This document shows, piece after piece, positions 37,478-48,899 of a stretch of 64,000 bases of DNA. The notes beneath the pieces were generated by a model that saw only the letters and a program-made list of their open reading frames with translations, was not told where the DNA came from and did not search any database. The position numbers were made by a program, and so were the translations under genes. This DNA comes from Montifringilla adamsi (taxonomy: Eukaryota; Chordata; Aves; Passeriformes; Passeridae): the NCBI GenBank assembly GCA_017590115.1, contig JAGGNK010010225.1:9288834-9352833 (forward strand), read 5' to 3'. Each line of letters begins with the position of its first letter. The first letter of the stretch is position 1.

Positions 37478-37767
37478 TTCTTTTTTCCGTCTTTCTCTCT
37501 TTTTTCTTGTCTTTTTTTTTCTTTTTCCAGATCCCTTTACTGCACTCTTTTCAGATACAGGACCACTGCCCTTGGTGGTACAAGCATTTATTAAAAGACA
37601 TTTCCCTGCCTGGGCAGTTGAGTGCCTACCACAGGGCTGAGGGGTGTGTAGGAGCTGGGTAGGAGACACTTGGATTATCTCTATAGGCCTACCAGCACAG
37701 CAGAGGCTTCTGTTGGTTTTTAATGAGATGGAACTAGTTTCATGGGAAAAGGTGATTTCCAGGAAAA
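37478..37767 (+). other. Exon-like segment with strong splice signals (cryptic exon)
   Basis: A long pyrimidine tract (37478-37528, nearly all T and C) ends in TTTTTCCAG at 37530, a textbook 3' splice site. A second AG in the same frame lies at 37553-37554. GTAAGT follows at 37768. The intervening 37531-37767 is 237 nt. Spliced after JAZF1 exon 2 in phase 2, it would give 21 further codons and then a TAA stop, so inclusion would truncate the protein. Nothing shows that it is used; it could be a decoy pair of sites. Confidence 0.35.
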
Positions 37768-37773
37768 GTAAGT

Positions 37774-40700
37774 ATTATCTTCAACTATTATCTCTTAGCT
37801 GGATCCAAAGTATTCTTGACAATGAGCCTGATTTTTTTGAAACCATAAACATGTTAAAATTCAGCATTAGTTTTGAAATGCATGCAAGCAGACTTAACTT
37901 CATCATATTTGGAATCCCAAACACATCATGGGGAAGTTTTCTGTGTTTTTTAATGTCACTAATCTAAATATAACTACTGAATTGCTGCAAGGCTATGCTA
38001 GCAGATTCACATAATTTGGATAGTGTTAATTATTCTGTATTTCTACCTCCATATGAGGTACCTGGTCATGGTATGGACATCTGTCTTCCACTCCTGATAG
38101 CACACAAGTTACTGGTGGGATAACCACTGGATCCTGGATCCTGCCCACACCTGGGGAAGACTTCTTGTAGCGTGATGCTTTTCAAAAGAATGGTCCTGTG
38201 GTAGTGACACTGCATCTGCAGGGACTGAGTTTAGGACCTGACGTTAAAAGCTTCATTCATTTTGTCTGTTCCATTATGAAAAAACAGCAGGTCCATGCAA
38301 TGGGAGGCATTAGTAAAATTTTAAATTGCCACAATTTAACATTATGGAAAGACAGCATTACAGTGCTAGAATAACTTATAGGAGCAGGTAATTTTGCAGT
38401 TTTCTTTAGGACTAGCAAAGTGAAAAAAAATGTAAGAATGGCTACAGAACCCTATATCTTGTTTCCAGCTCTTCAGTGACTTTTTGCAAGCATTCACCTT
38501 GTCTCATTTGCACAGCAGAATTTCAGTTATCACAAGGCTGTGGCTCATAATAAAGATGCTGAAGGATAAAAAAAGAATAAAACCAATATAGTGCATAAAA
38601 GTAGCTTGTTATGATTTTGTTCAGATTTATACCTGAAATTGCACAGAGGCTGTTTAGAATGATTTGAGGGTTGAGTTTTTGTTACATGGTTTTAGGATGC
38701 TCTTGAGAGATGAAAATGGGGAGGACAGAGACAGCCTGAGACTGTGTTCTTACCTTTCCTGTGTTGTTTTCTTATGTGCACTGGGTGGGAGAGTTTACAA
38801 GACAAGTTATATGTTCCCCATGTAAAGCTGTTTCTTATTTTTCTTAAAAGCATTTGGGGAATCCTTAAGGATTAATGGTTTTGGGGTTTCTTAAATGGAT
38901 TTTGGTTTTGCCAGCCCAATTACCTAGGCAATGCCAAGGACCCTGCATTGTTTTTGGCTAAGTGGAGAACCACGTGAGCAAGTGGAGAAGGAACTTGGGA
39001 TCTGAAAACGGATAAACCATTGCCTAGCTCCAGGTGCAATTTATAACACATGAGAATAATCAAGTCCTGAAAGTGCAAAAGCGTAAAATTTGAGAGCCAA
39101 ATAAAATCTGTTGTAGTGGATCAGGCTAAAATGTACTTAGAGCAGGCTGCATTAGAATTGGTTTATTTTTCATCAGAGCACAAATTGCAAAGGATTTCCA
39201 GCAATAAATTTGGACTTCAGTTTGATAGAAGACATCTTCTCCAACTTGTGAATTCAAATAAAATTCATTAATATGCCATGATTCAAGATTTCTGTAAATG
39301 TTAAGAAAAATATGACTATTGCTAAATAAAATATTGTTAATAATGTGTTTATTCTAGTCTTAAGGCACCTTAGCAATTATATTTTCACGTGATTGTTTAG
39401 CAGTTGCAAGTATACAAAAAAATAGTGGCAGAAGATTGTTTTGTAAGGGAAAATAGAGAGCCTTCAACTTAGGAAAGACCTGAAGAAAATCTCTTTAACT
39501 GTTAAATATATAAGTAATCCCATTAATATTGGAAAGATAAATCAAGTTATTGTTTTTAGATTCTGTTATGACTTTGCAGTAAAATGATGATGCTAAGCAC
39601 TGCAGATACATTGTTAGTACAATGCAAGTGGTGACTTGAAGGCCCGGGAATTTCCCAAAACAGCTTGTTATTTGGGCAGTAAGTTTGTTGCCATTGAAGG
39701 TAGTGGGTTTTTTGGAGTAAACTTTGTTGTCTTTGCTTTTACAGGCAGTGGGTTTCTAGATAAAAACTGCTCTACTGAGGAGCCAGAGAAAACCTAGAAC
39801 TGTATAAATAAACGAGGAGAATGCATCAGGTTTTATGAGCACAATACAAAAAGGCACTGGCGTGTATGTCAGGCTAGCAGGTACACCCGAAAACTCAGCT
39901 GAATTAGTTACTTCTGAAAAAAATTTACAAAACAGTAGGCAAGTTATCCCTGAGTTTGGTTGGGATTGCTTATTTTAACTTGGTGTTGCCTTCCCCTGCT
40001 GTGTTTCTGCAGCACAGTTAGAGAGCATTCCCTACTTGAGTTCAACGAGTAGAGAAGAGATATTTGGATGCATTCTTGTGTTGCAGTCTCACCTGCAAGT
40101 AAATAAAATAGAAACTAGTTTTGTTTGAGATATTAGCAGAGGATTCTTCCAGTGAACATGAAATTAGTTGCCTCTTTTTCTGCACTGACATGTCTCACAC
40201 TGTAAGAGGTGTGCCCCTGTTTCGCTGGTGAATGTGAGAAGAAACTCAGAATTCCCCAGATTCAGCTTGACCTTTATAACAAATTTCAAATTAGTCCTCC
40301 CCCCCCTGCACTCATCAGAGTTCTGCATGTCCTAGTTTTAAATTTTTTTTTATTATTATTTTTTTAAAGAATACAGTGAGATCGTAAATTATAGACCCAG
40401 AAGTGATGATTATCCCAACATAGAAACCGTTGTGGGCTGTTTCATCAGTTCCTGGACAATGATGACAGAGGAGTGGGAAAAGTACGTTCTGATTCAGCTG
40501 TTTATACCCACATGTAGTTACTTGTTTCTAAGTGATGTTCATTTCCTTGACTAAGAATTGCAAAACTAAGAACAACGTGGTGAAATAGGCAGAATATTTG
40601 AAAGCACTTTATTTCAAAGTCGAAATAAATAGGACATATGGAGAGGTAAAACTTTATGGTACTGTGAGCCGTTTGTCTTGATTATCCCCAGGTTTTCAAT

Positions 40701-43700
40701 TGAAAGAAAAAGAAAAGTGGAACAAAACCACCACAGAAGCAACTATTCTTCATGTTTCTCAAAAGGCTAGGTTTTGCACCTAGAAACATCTCCATTGCTT
40801 TAATTATTAATGTTAGTTTTTACAGTGACAGCAGAGTCTTTCAATGACAATGAAGAATCACCATATGAAGACAACTGTGTATTGATATTATACACCTTTT
40901 ATGGTCTTCAATTTAGCAAATTGGAACAAAAATTCTTACTGTATGTCTTCCGTGCTGAGGGAAGTTCTCTGAAATTTGCCTGAAGCACAGACATGTGGCC
41001 TCTGTACAGTTATGGAAGTTCTTTACCCTAAGTATCTGATAGCAGGAAAGTAGTTTTTACTTGTGTCTCTTGGGATAAGCTGTGTTCCAGCAGCACATAC
41101 CTTCAGAGGCCAACTCTGTAGATTCTCAGGAGTGGTGTCACATGCTGCTTGTCATCTGTATTCTTTACCTGAAAAGTTATTTGTGAATTTCAGGTTTCCC
41201 CATCCTACCTTACCTCTGCTGTACAATTTCCCTGGCAGATTGACTCAAAATTTTGTACTAATAATTGAAGGGGATGTGGAGGGGACTGCTAATGTAGAGA
41301 ACCATGATGTGAAAGACTGCTAGTCTGCTCAGTGGTATCTTGTTGATAAGTGTCTGGTAGTTGATACTGAGAAGGTGGTCACAGAAAAAAGGGATTAGGC
41401 TGACAAGGCAAAGCTGAACTGCCTCCCTTTTTAATCAGTGGAGGAGAGAGGTGCTTCTCAAGGAGATAGTCCAGACTAGCCAAATTAATCCCTTCTCCCT
41501 ACATCAAGGGCAATATCAGTGGAGGAAACCAGCAAGATGAGGTGAGTGAAGTACAGTGGGCTGGAGAGGTGGATGAGGAGGTTTATGTGTATTGCATGGA
41601 GATGACTTGGTGGAGACTTGGAAAGGTTAACTTGATCTCAGTAGCTGATGGAAGGCAGTTCTTCCCAAATGTGCAGATGTTTTTTCCTGCTCATCTTGTG
41701 GAGTACCAGCCCTCTCAAATGGCTGATGAGAGATAATCACAATTAAAAGCTGTGAACAGGCCCCTGATAAATTACATCTGTATCAAGGTTTACAAAGTTC
41801 TTGCTAGTACAGAATGGATCATTATGATTACCTAGACATAGCACAGGCAAGGAAGTGCCCTCACCCACTTCTGCAGAGGAATTGTACTCTTTTGCAGCAG
41901 AAGTGAATATAGAGTGAGAACTGTCACAAGTCAGAACTCTGTAACTTGTGATTTGATGCAATGAGTTTATTCTAGAAAAACATCCAATATTGATTTGAAG
42001 CCAAATGAAATACTTAATTTCACTTGGTAAATCTTCCTTATTGTCAACTAGGTGTTGGGGTTTTTAATTTGAAGCCAGAATGTTTCCAATTCCCACCCAT
42101 TAGATAATGTTACCCCTCTGTTTATTTCAATTATGTATTTTTATAATCCATAGTGAATGATCATTAATTTCCTCTTTGAAAAGTTAAGAGCTTTTGTGGC
42201 TGTTGTGGTGTTGGTGTGCTCTGCAGAAGACTCCTTTTTTTAATGGGTAAAAATTATGAAGAGTTATTTTCTAATTTCTAATTTGCTGTGATAGCCAAAG
42301 GTTTAAGAAGACAAGTCAACCACTGCATTAACTCTTGGAAAGAAAATGAACAGAGCATGTCTATTTGGTTTAGCACTAGATTTTGGCAGAGAGACAGCAT
42401 TCTCAGTAGTGAACCAATTATTATGGATAATAATGTTTTCGCTTGCATAGATTGTTTTTCTAGAGTGTTCCCAGCATTAGCTGGGAACTATCACTAGCAT
42501 GATAGTCATTAATCCATTAGTAAACTGAGTCTTGAGCTTTCTGTTCTGATCTTTATTTTTTATTTGCTTACTTGAATGGATTTTTAATGTGATAACAGCC
42601 AGATTGTTTTTGATAGCCTGATGTCATGGCTGATTGAAGTGTTCTGTTTCTTCCATTAGCTCTTTTCCTGCTCATCACTGCCAATATTACTATGAGTAGC
42701 TTCCCTCCTCCACTCTTACAAGTTGTGTGGGTTGGGGGACAGGAGAGTTAGTGTTCAGGGGGTTTGGTTCTTTTCTCACAGAGTTAGCTTTAAATTTTAT
42801 TCTTTCCATGTTCATGTTTCTGCCATTAAATCGTGAGACTGGTGTGGCTTTCCTCACTGTGCTGAAAATACTCAAACTTTATTTTCTCTTAATCCTTATC
42901 ACCTGTCCTCTCCCATGTTCTAAATGAGGAAGGCATTGGTAGTGTTGAAAATACATTCTGGTGCATAAGAATTTGCAGCAATAGCCTGTGAGTCTGGGGG
43001 AGCAGTCTGGAGGTGTGCTGGGACTGCAGCCCCACATGCTGTGCCAGCTCTTGGGCAGCTGCCATTCCCTTGGCAGTGTGGTACACTGAGGCACACAGTG
43101 TACCAAAATGTTCTTCAGTTGTGCAGTTTCAGGTCAGAGATGCTCCTCTCCAGCTGGGGAGGTACTGGGAGAGTCGAGGGATCATGGTCTAGAGAGTTTT
43201 CTCACGGAGCTCATGGGTACACATGTTTTTAACGAGAGATTAAGGCAATGCCTTAATGATAATTAAAGGACAGGTATAGGGATCTCTTTGGAAACAGAAT
43301 GTAATTTTATCTATTTCTTAACAGAAATTTCTTAATTTCTTATCTATTTCTGAGCTTTCCTTGTAGTAGCTGAGTTTTAACTAACCCTCCTTTGTCCTTA
43401 AGGACCTTAACTCCTCCTAACTTCCCTATCCTGCCCAGTCTGCACATTCTGATCCATCTTTGCAGCTTCTTGTCCCGCCAGGTTGCCATGGGCTGTTTGG
43501 AGTTGCTGCTGACAAGAATGTGAACAGCCTTAGTATCGAGCCCTTTCGTGGCAGCACTCCCATCTCATTCCACTCACCTTGGCTCCCACTCAAGAGCCGG
43601 GGTGACCCCAATGGTTTCATTTCACTGCATTGCAGGATTCGAGCAGCGCTGAAGCTCGCTGCTGACGTATTTGATTTTGGAAGTTCCTGAGCACCTCATG

Positions 43701-46700
43701 CAAGTGTTTTCAATTATTCCAGTGGCAGTGGGAGATGAGGATAAAAATGGTGCTGAGCAGCAGCTCCAGCAAGTGGCTGCTATGTCACCCCTGCAAACAG
43801 ATCAGGCTGTATCACTGTGAAGTTTATTACCTAAGGGGGAAGGAAGAAGTTAACTTGGGGATTGAGGGAGGGTTAACTTTTGGTGCTAAATGTCACAGTT
43901 TTTTTACTGCAAATACATATTTCTCAGTGGTAGTTTGTTTTTTCATTTTTGGGTTTTTTTAATTTTTTGGAGCTTTACAGTAATTTTCAGCAAAAGCAAA
44001 GAAAAATATTGCATCTATTTAGTCTTTCAACACCACTAGGAGAAAGAATGCTTCGGCTTAGCAGTATGTTCAGCAAGATCCATCCTAATTTCTGATAAAT
44101 CTGAAAATCTTAGCTAGGGTTGCCAGAGTCAATTGTTTTACAGCTTTGCAATAACTATTCAACAACTTTTGAAAAGTGGCTGGATCTGTTTGTTTTTAAG
44201 GGAGTAATAGAGCTTTCAGACAAATATCAAAATTACTGTAGTTTTGGTTTTGGGTGTTTGTTGTTTTGGGTTTTTTTTTGCATTTTAGTTAATAACTTTT
44301 ATTACTCTCATTTTCATACTTGACATTAAATTTAATATTTTTATTAAATTCAAATTTAGCCTTTTAAAATTCAGGCCTTTATGAGCCTCCTATTTTCAAA
44401 AAGATACAGAGCCTGCATATAGGATTTTCTTGCTCTTTCCTCTCAATTAATGCAGCAAAATAGAGATGAGTTACTCAGAGAGGGGAGAGGAGTTTTAAGT
44501 ATTTCACTTGATTATATTTGAGAGTTTACAGCAATTCACATAGGAAAATGCTATACAAGGGCTATTTAAGAACTCTTCCCTTCAAGAGAAAGCAATCTGC
44601 AGCAAGGGGCAAGTTTACTTGAGCATCCAGAAAATCCTAGTAGCCTTAAAAGTTATTGAGTAAAATTTGTTGCAAAGCACTGTTCCTATATTGTTTAGTC
44701 CTGTTGAAAGTTTATTATAAAGATTTGACAGTTAAAGTAAAAATTGTCTTCCATAAATGAAAAAAAATATATTATAAAATTAGTTTGGATAGGAAAAGGA
44801 CACTAGCGTTGAAGGAAAAAGATAATGATTAAGAGGAGGCAGATCATCAGACAACTTTTGCATTTGCAGGTGTTAAAAAAATAATAATTCTTCTTCCTTT
44901 GAAAAGTTTCTTTGTCCCCCTCCACTGTGAAAGACTGGTTAGAACTGTCTTTCAGGGTTTCTAGGAAGTCAGCTCCAGGAAAAATTGTGTCATATTTGTT
45001 TTCATTGTATTTCATAATTTCTATATAAAATAGGTTTTGGAAATCCATTCTGAACCATGATCTGAGGTCTGCCTTGATCCTATTAATAAAACAGCCTTTA
45101 GAATTTGTTTGATTGATAAATAGAGAAATGTAGGGAAAATTTGATTTTAAGGAGCTGGCCTTCAAAACCGCTTTGGAAACACTTTTGAGAATTAAATTAT
45201 TTGAAGATTAAAAACTCCTGTTTAAAGATTTGCAAGAAGCAAAGTGTTTTGTGTCAGTGCATTATATTGAAAGTGTTGAAGCTTTTTACCACAGATGTTG
45301 ACTGATGGATTAAAAGTGTTAAGGGTAGCCATTAGAGACTTCCATTAACATCAGTGCATAGGTTTTGGGGAAAATAGAAAAGGACATCTCTTTAGTCTCA
45401 GTATTTGGTGGGTAGTTTATGTGGTAGGAATATGCCAAAACAGACTTGGAAGATGGACAGAGCAGAAAGGAGAGTGGGAAGATTTTAATAGCTTTTTAGC
45501 CCCTGTGAGCAAAATTAAATCTGGAAATCAATATGCCAAAGATTTTTTTGAAGTCATCTCCAAAGAGATTGCTATGTTAATAGGTAAAGGAAAGTTTGTG
45601 AAGTTTTTGTGACCAGCAAGCAACAGAAAATTATTTAACTGTCTGAGCCTTTTAGCTCTCTCTTTCTACATGGTGTTGCTGATGTGAGAGAGCTGCCCCT
45701 TGCCAAGGGGCTGCTTGGCCCAAGTCAGGGTTTTAGGTGAGGCGAACAGCTGAGAAATGCCCTCATACAGATTCATGTCTGATGCTCGGGGCAGAAATGG
45801 GAAAAAACCTTGGCCATGTGCCTTTCAGCCCAGACAGTGGTTCTCTAGCATGGCAGTTTTGCAGACCAGAATCAACACTCAGTATTTTCCTAGTCCATAA
45901 TAGAGCAAATTTTACCCTCTGGCTTCTAATGAAGTGCTGTTTAATGTAATTTTGTAGACCATTACGGAACAGCTGAGCATACACTCGTGGGAACCACTGT
46001 GTTTAGAGGGATGGAGGTTTCCAGTCCCTGTAGTTGGTCAGACCAGCTAATGTGGCTAATATTTGCACAGAGATTGTTGGTGTAGTTTAGGATCTGCATA
46101 GGATGAGCAGAAATTTGCATTTAAAGCATTTTCTTAGACTGCGTTTTTGCAGGTTGTTGAAATAAAACTGAAATTTGGGTATGTGTTACAAGATGTGGCA
46201 TAGCAGCTTAAGCACTGACTGAAGAATGGAGATAGTGGTAGCGGTGTTTTCAGCTGTTGCTAAAATTTATCTGCCACATTCCCTCTGTTTAGCAATATTT
46301 TCAGAAGCAGAAAGGGATGCAAGTCAGTGTTTTGCATGTGTGGCATTGTGCCTCTTTATTGACAACCTCAGAAATTCAAAATTCACGTCAGACACTACCA
46401 CACTTGATTATGGTTATTTTAAATTTTAATTAATAGTTACATTTCTCTTTCCTTACTTTCTGGGTTTTGAGTTTTTAAGATGTTCTCAAGGTGTATTTGC
46501 AAACTTGTCTAGAGTTGAAACAATGTTTCAAAACCTGAAAATTACAGGACGGGTTGGAACCTTTTCTGTCTGTCTGAGTGCTGTGGTCCACTTCTCAAAA
46601 CAGATTCTTTCATCAGGGTTTACCGTAGAGAGCCATCAGGAATTGCACAAACTGCTAATTCTATTGTGTATGCTGAATCCTGTTAGGTATGTGCTGCCTG

Positions 46701-47635
46701 AGTAACAGCTCCCCAAAAGTCATACTATCTTGGCCACACATTTTTTTAAAACTTCATTATTTAATTATTTTGGCCCTCAAAAGAACTTTTTCACTTGGCA
46801 GTTAAAATGAAAAAGAATACACATATATATTTAATATACAAACATGTATTTAATTCATATGTATGCATGTGATAGACGTATGTGTATTCTTAAATCTCTG
46901 TGTGTGTGTATATATAGATATAGATGAACACATTTACAAGCAGCAATGCAGTGCTCCTTAAATTCAGGACATGGACTCCTAATCAGGGCAGAAGACCTAA
47001 GCTGGAGAGGTATGGAACAGAGAGGGCAGAGATCAGAAGGACCCACAGTCAAAAGGAGTTGTGAATGACATTGGTAATGCAGAGAATATGCCTCCTGTCT
47101 CTTGGGTGTAACAGAGTTGTTGGTGGAGAACAAGGCAGAAATGCTGCTGTGGAGTGATAATGCCTGTAAACGTGATTGGAGTGTAAAGAACAAAAGTGTA
47201 AAAGGTAGAGGTCAGGTCTTTTCCAGAGTGGTAAGTAGAAATGATGATGGTAAATTACTAAAGGAGCTGTGGAGATTCATTAGAGAAAGTTCTCAATTTA
47301 ATTATTTTCCCTTTACCTGCTCATACAGGATCAAAAACTGCAGAAATATCAAGGAGGTAGATAAATAAAACAGTCTGGCACACAAACCAACTTAAAACTA
47401 GTGCAGATTACCACAGTCCCTGGACATTAGCTGGAGTTCAGCCTGAGATAGGTATTGCTTTAGACAGCACCATGTGCACATGCCGTGTGTTTCTGTATTT
47501 TATACACCGACATTGTAGGAAGATGCATTTTGTGTTGTTGGAAATAAAAGTGAATGATGGCGCTTTTGGATTCCACTGAAGGGTGTGAGAGGACAGGTGA
47601 TTTTCCCGTTCCCTTTGTGCCAAGTGCTGCTGGTG
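37774..47635. other. Intron 2 stretch without a gene
   Basis: About 10 kb of mostly unique-looking, AT-rich intron. Small features are a doubled GGATCCT near 38130-38140, a C run near 40300-40306, T-rich patches near 40345-40365 and 43930-43965, and the TA-rich simple repeat at 46815-46926. The open frame 43460-43690 crosses a slightly CpG-richer area but has no recognisable similarity. Confidence 0.65.
46815..46926 (+). repeat. Degenerate TA/TG simple repeat
   Basis: AT-rich simple sequence with ACACATATATAT, several ATGTATG units and a (GT)n(AT)n block near 46898-46926. It is interrupted and therefore probably old. Confidence 0.75.
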
Positions 47636-47917
47636 GTGTTTCTCTGAAGGTGTGGAGGGTTTAGGACAAGAGGCAATGGGCAGAAACTGATGTACAGGAA
47701 ATGCAACTGAATATGAGGAAGAATTTCCTTACTGTGTGAGTGACTGAGCACTGGAACAGCCTGGCCAGGGAGATTGCCAGGTTGCGGAGTCTCCCTCACT
47801 GGAGATACCCAAGAACTGTCTGGACACCATCCTGTGCTGCGTGCTGTAGGATGACCCTGCTTAAGCAGGGAGATGGGACCAAATAATTGCTTCCAACCTC
47901 ACCATTCTATGATTCTG
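47636..47917 (+). mobile_element. CR1 LINE 3' fragment, sense orientation
   Basis: About 280 bp of the 3' end of a CR1 retrotransposon. Recognisable in order: TTTAGGACAAGAGGCAATGG; then GAGGAAGAATTTCCTTACTG; CACTGGAACAGCCTGGCCAG; a GGAGTCTCCCTCACTGGAG block; GTGCTGTAGGATGACCCTGC; and the terminal TTCCAACCTCACCATTCTAT followed by GATTCTG, the CR1-specific tail. It is 5'-truncated and carries only the last part of ORF2 plus the 3' UTR, with no functional coding capacity. This is one of the strongest signs that the DNA is avian. Confidence 0.9.
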
Positions 47918-48329
47918 CTTCTGTGAAGTAGGGGAAGACTTTAGGTTTTGTTCCTCATTATTATCACTGGCAGAGAATTCCACATTTATGGGGTTTCATG
48001 AGGCCAAATTGTAATCTGAAGCATCCTTGGTGTAGCCAAATCTGTGGTATTTCTGTGGCATGCAAGCTGAGGAGACCTATTTAATTCACTGAGTTCCCTT
48101 CCCTTGTGTCATCTGACATCATAAATCCACACTTGGAAAAAATGAGATCTTCAGGGCACCCCAAATTCTGTTGGCATGGGTTTTCTGCCATCCTGTGATG
48201 AGTACTTTTCCACCTTAATTTGGCCTACCTTTCTGAGCCTTTCTGGAAGAAGCCACACTTCATAAAGGGGTGAGTATGTAGGTGACTTGTTTTGGGGTGG
48301 TGGGGTGGGACAGGGAGCTGTGATGGGAT
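47918..48329. other. Intron 2 between the CR1 fragment and the minisatellite
   Basis: Unique-looking noncoding sequence leading into G-rich flanking sequence (GGGGTGGTGGGGTGGGACAG, 48293-48312) that probably belongs to a degenerate start of the minisatellite. Confidence 0.6.
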
Positions 48330-48703
48330 GGACAGTGATACGGGGCAGTGGGACCAGTTGAGGGATGCGGGATGATGGGGATGGACAGTGATGTGGGGCA
48401 GTAGGATGGGATGAAGGATGCAGGGTGATGGGGATGGACATTGATCCAGGGGGCAGCAGGATGGGATGAGGAATGTGGGGTGATGGGGATGGACAGTGAT
48501 GCAGGGCAGCAGGATGGGATGAGGGATGCGGGATGATGGGGATGGACAGTGATGCAGGGGACAGTAGGATGGGATGGGATGAGGGATGCGGGGGGATGAG
48601 GATGGACATTGATGCAGGGGACAGCAGGATGGGATGAGGGATGCGGGGTGATGGGGATGGGCAGTGATGCAGGGGACAGCAGAATGGGATGAGGGATGCG
48701 GGG
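48330..48703 (+). repeat. Minisatellite, seven units of 53-60 bp
   Basis: Seven head-to-tail copies beginning GGACAGTGAT or GGACATTGAT start at 48330, 48383, 48436, 48491, 48544, 48604 and 48659. Unit lengths are 53, 53, 55, 53, 60 and 55, and the last unit is partial. Each unit contains a GGATGGGATGAGGGATG core and ends GATGGGGAT. The 60-bp unit carries an extra GGGAT step. The G-rich strand is the JAZF1 sense strand. On the minus strand two overlapping frames stay open (48151-48801 and 48260-48757), coding Pro/Ser/His/Ile-rich repeats. Unit lengths are not multiples of three, so these frames are by-products of the repeat composition. Confidence 0.95.
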
Positions 48704-48795
48704 CGGGGCGGGCGCTGCCTGCAGAGGGCTCTGTGACACCGCGTTTCCCCCGGCCAAGTGCCGGGGCGGGGGGGAAGGGAGTGCTGGGGTAACGC
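48690..48795. promoter_or_regulatory. Small CpG-rich patch with GC boxes
   Basis: Just after the minisatellite, about 100 bp is strongly GC-rich and holds around ten CpG dinucleotides, in contrast to the CpG-poor intron. It contains GGGGCGGGGCGGG (SP1/KLF-type GC boxes) near 48699-48713 and a second GGGGCGGGG near 48763. A perfect AP-1 site TGACTCA lies at 48886-48892. It is too short to be a standard CpG island. It could be a weak regulatory element or simply the GC-rich flank of the tandem repeat. Confidence 0.35.
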
Positions 48796-48899
48796 TTCCA
48801 ACAGTCTGGTCTTAGTCTGGTAAACAGACTAGGAATTGTGGGCTAAGTCCTTTTCCTCAGGCTTTGCACCAAGGCTGAGATCAGATGACTCAGTCCGGA

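Larger units (their letters stand above)
33661..37490. other. Intron 2 stretch without a gene
   Basis: AT-rich noncoding sequence with pure T tracts at 35191-35212 (22 T) and 36144-36161 (18 T). Around 34949-35010 there is an imperfect duplication with a 37-base period, in which TAGACATTTCCAG occurs twice followed by ATGGCAC. No recognised repeat family or gene. Confidence 0.65.

Noticed and set aside
43460..43690. 76-codon open frame in slightly CpG-richer sequence
   Set aside because: No recognisable protein and no matching splice sites. It may be unique intron or a conserved noncoding element, but coding is unsupported.
48151..48801. A 216-codon minus-strand open frame, the longest in the window
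   Set aside because: It covers the minisatellite and encodes its repeat units. A second frame is also open there, unit lengths are not multiples of three, and no conserved domain is visible.
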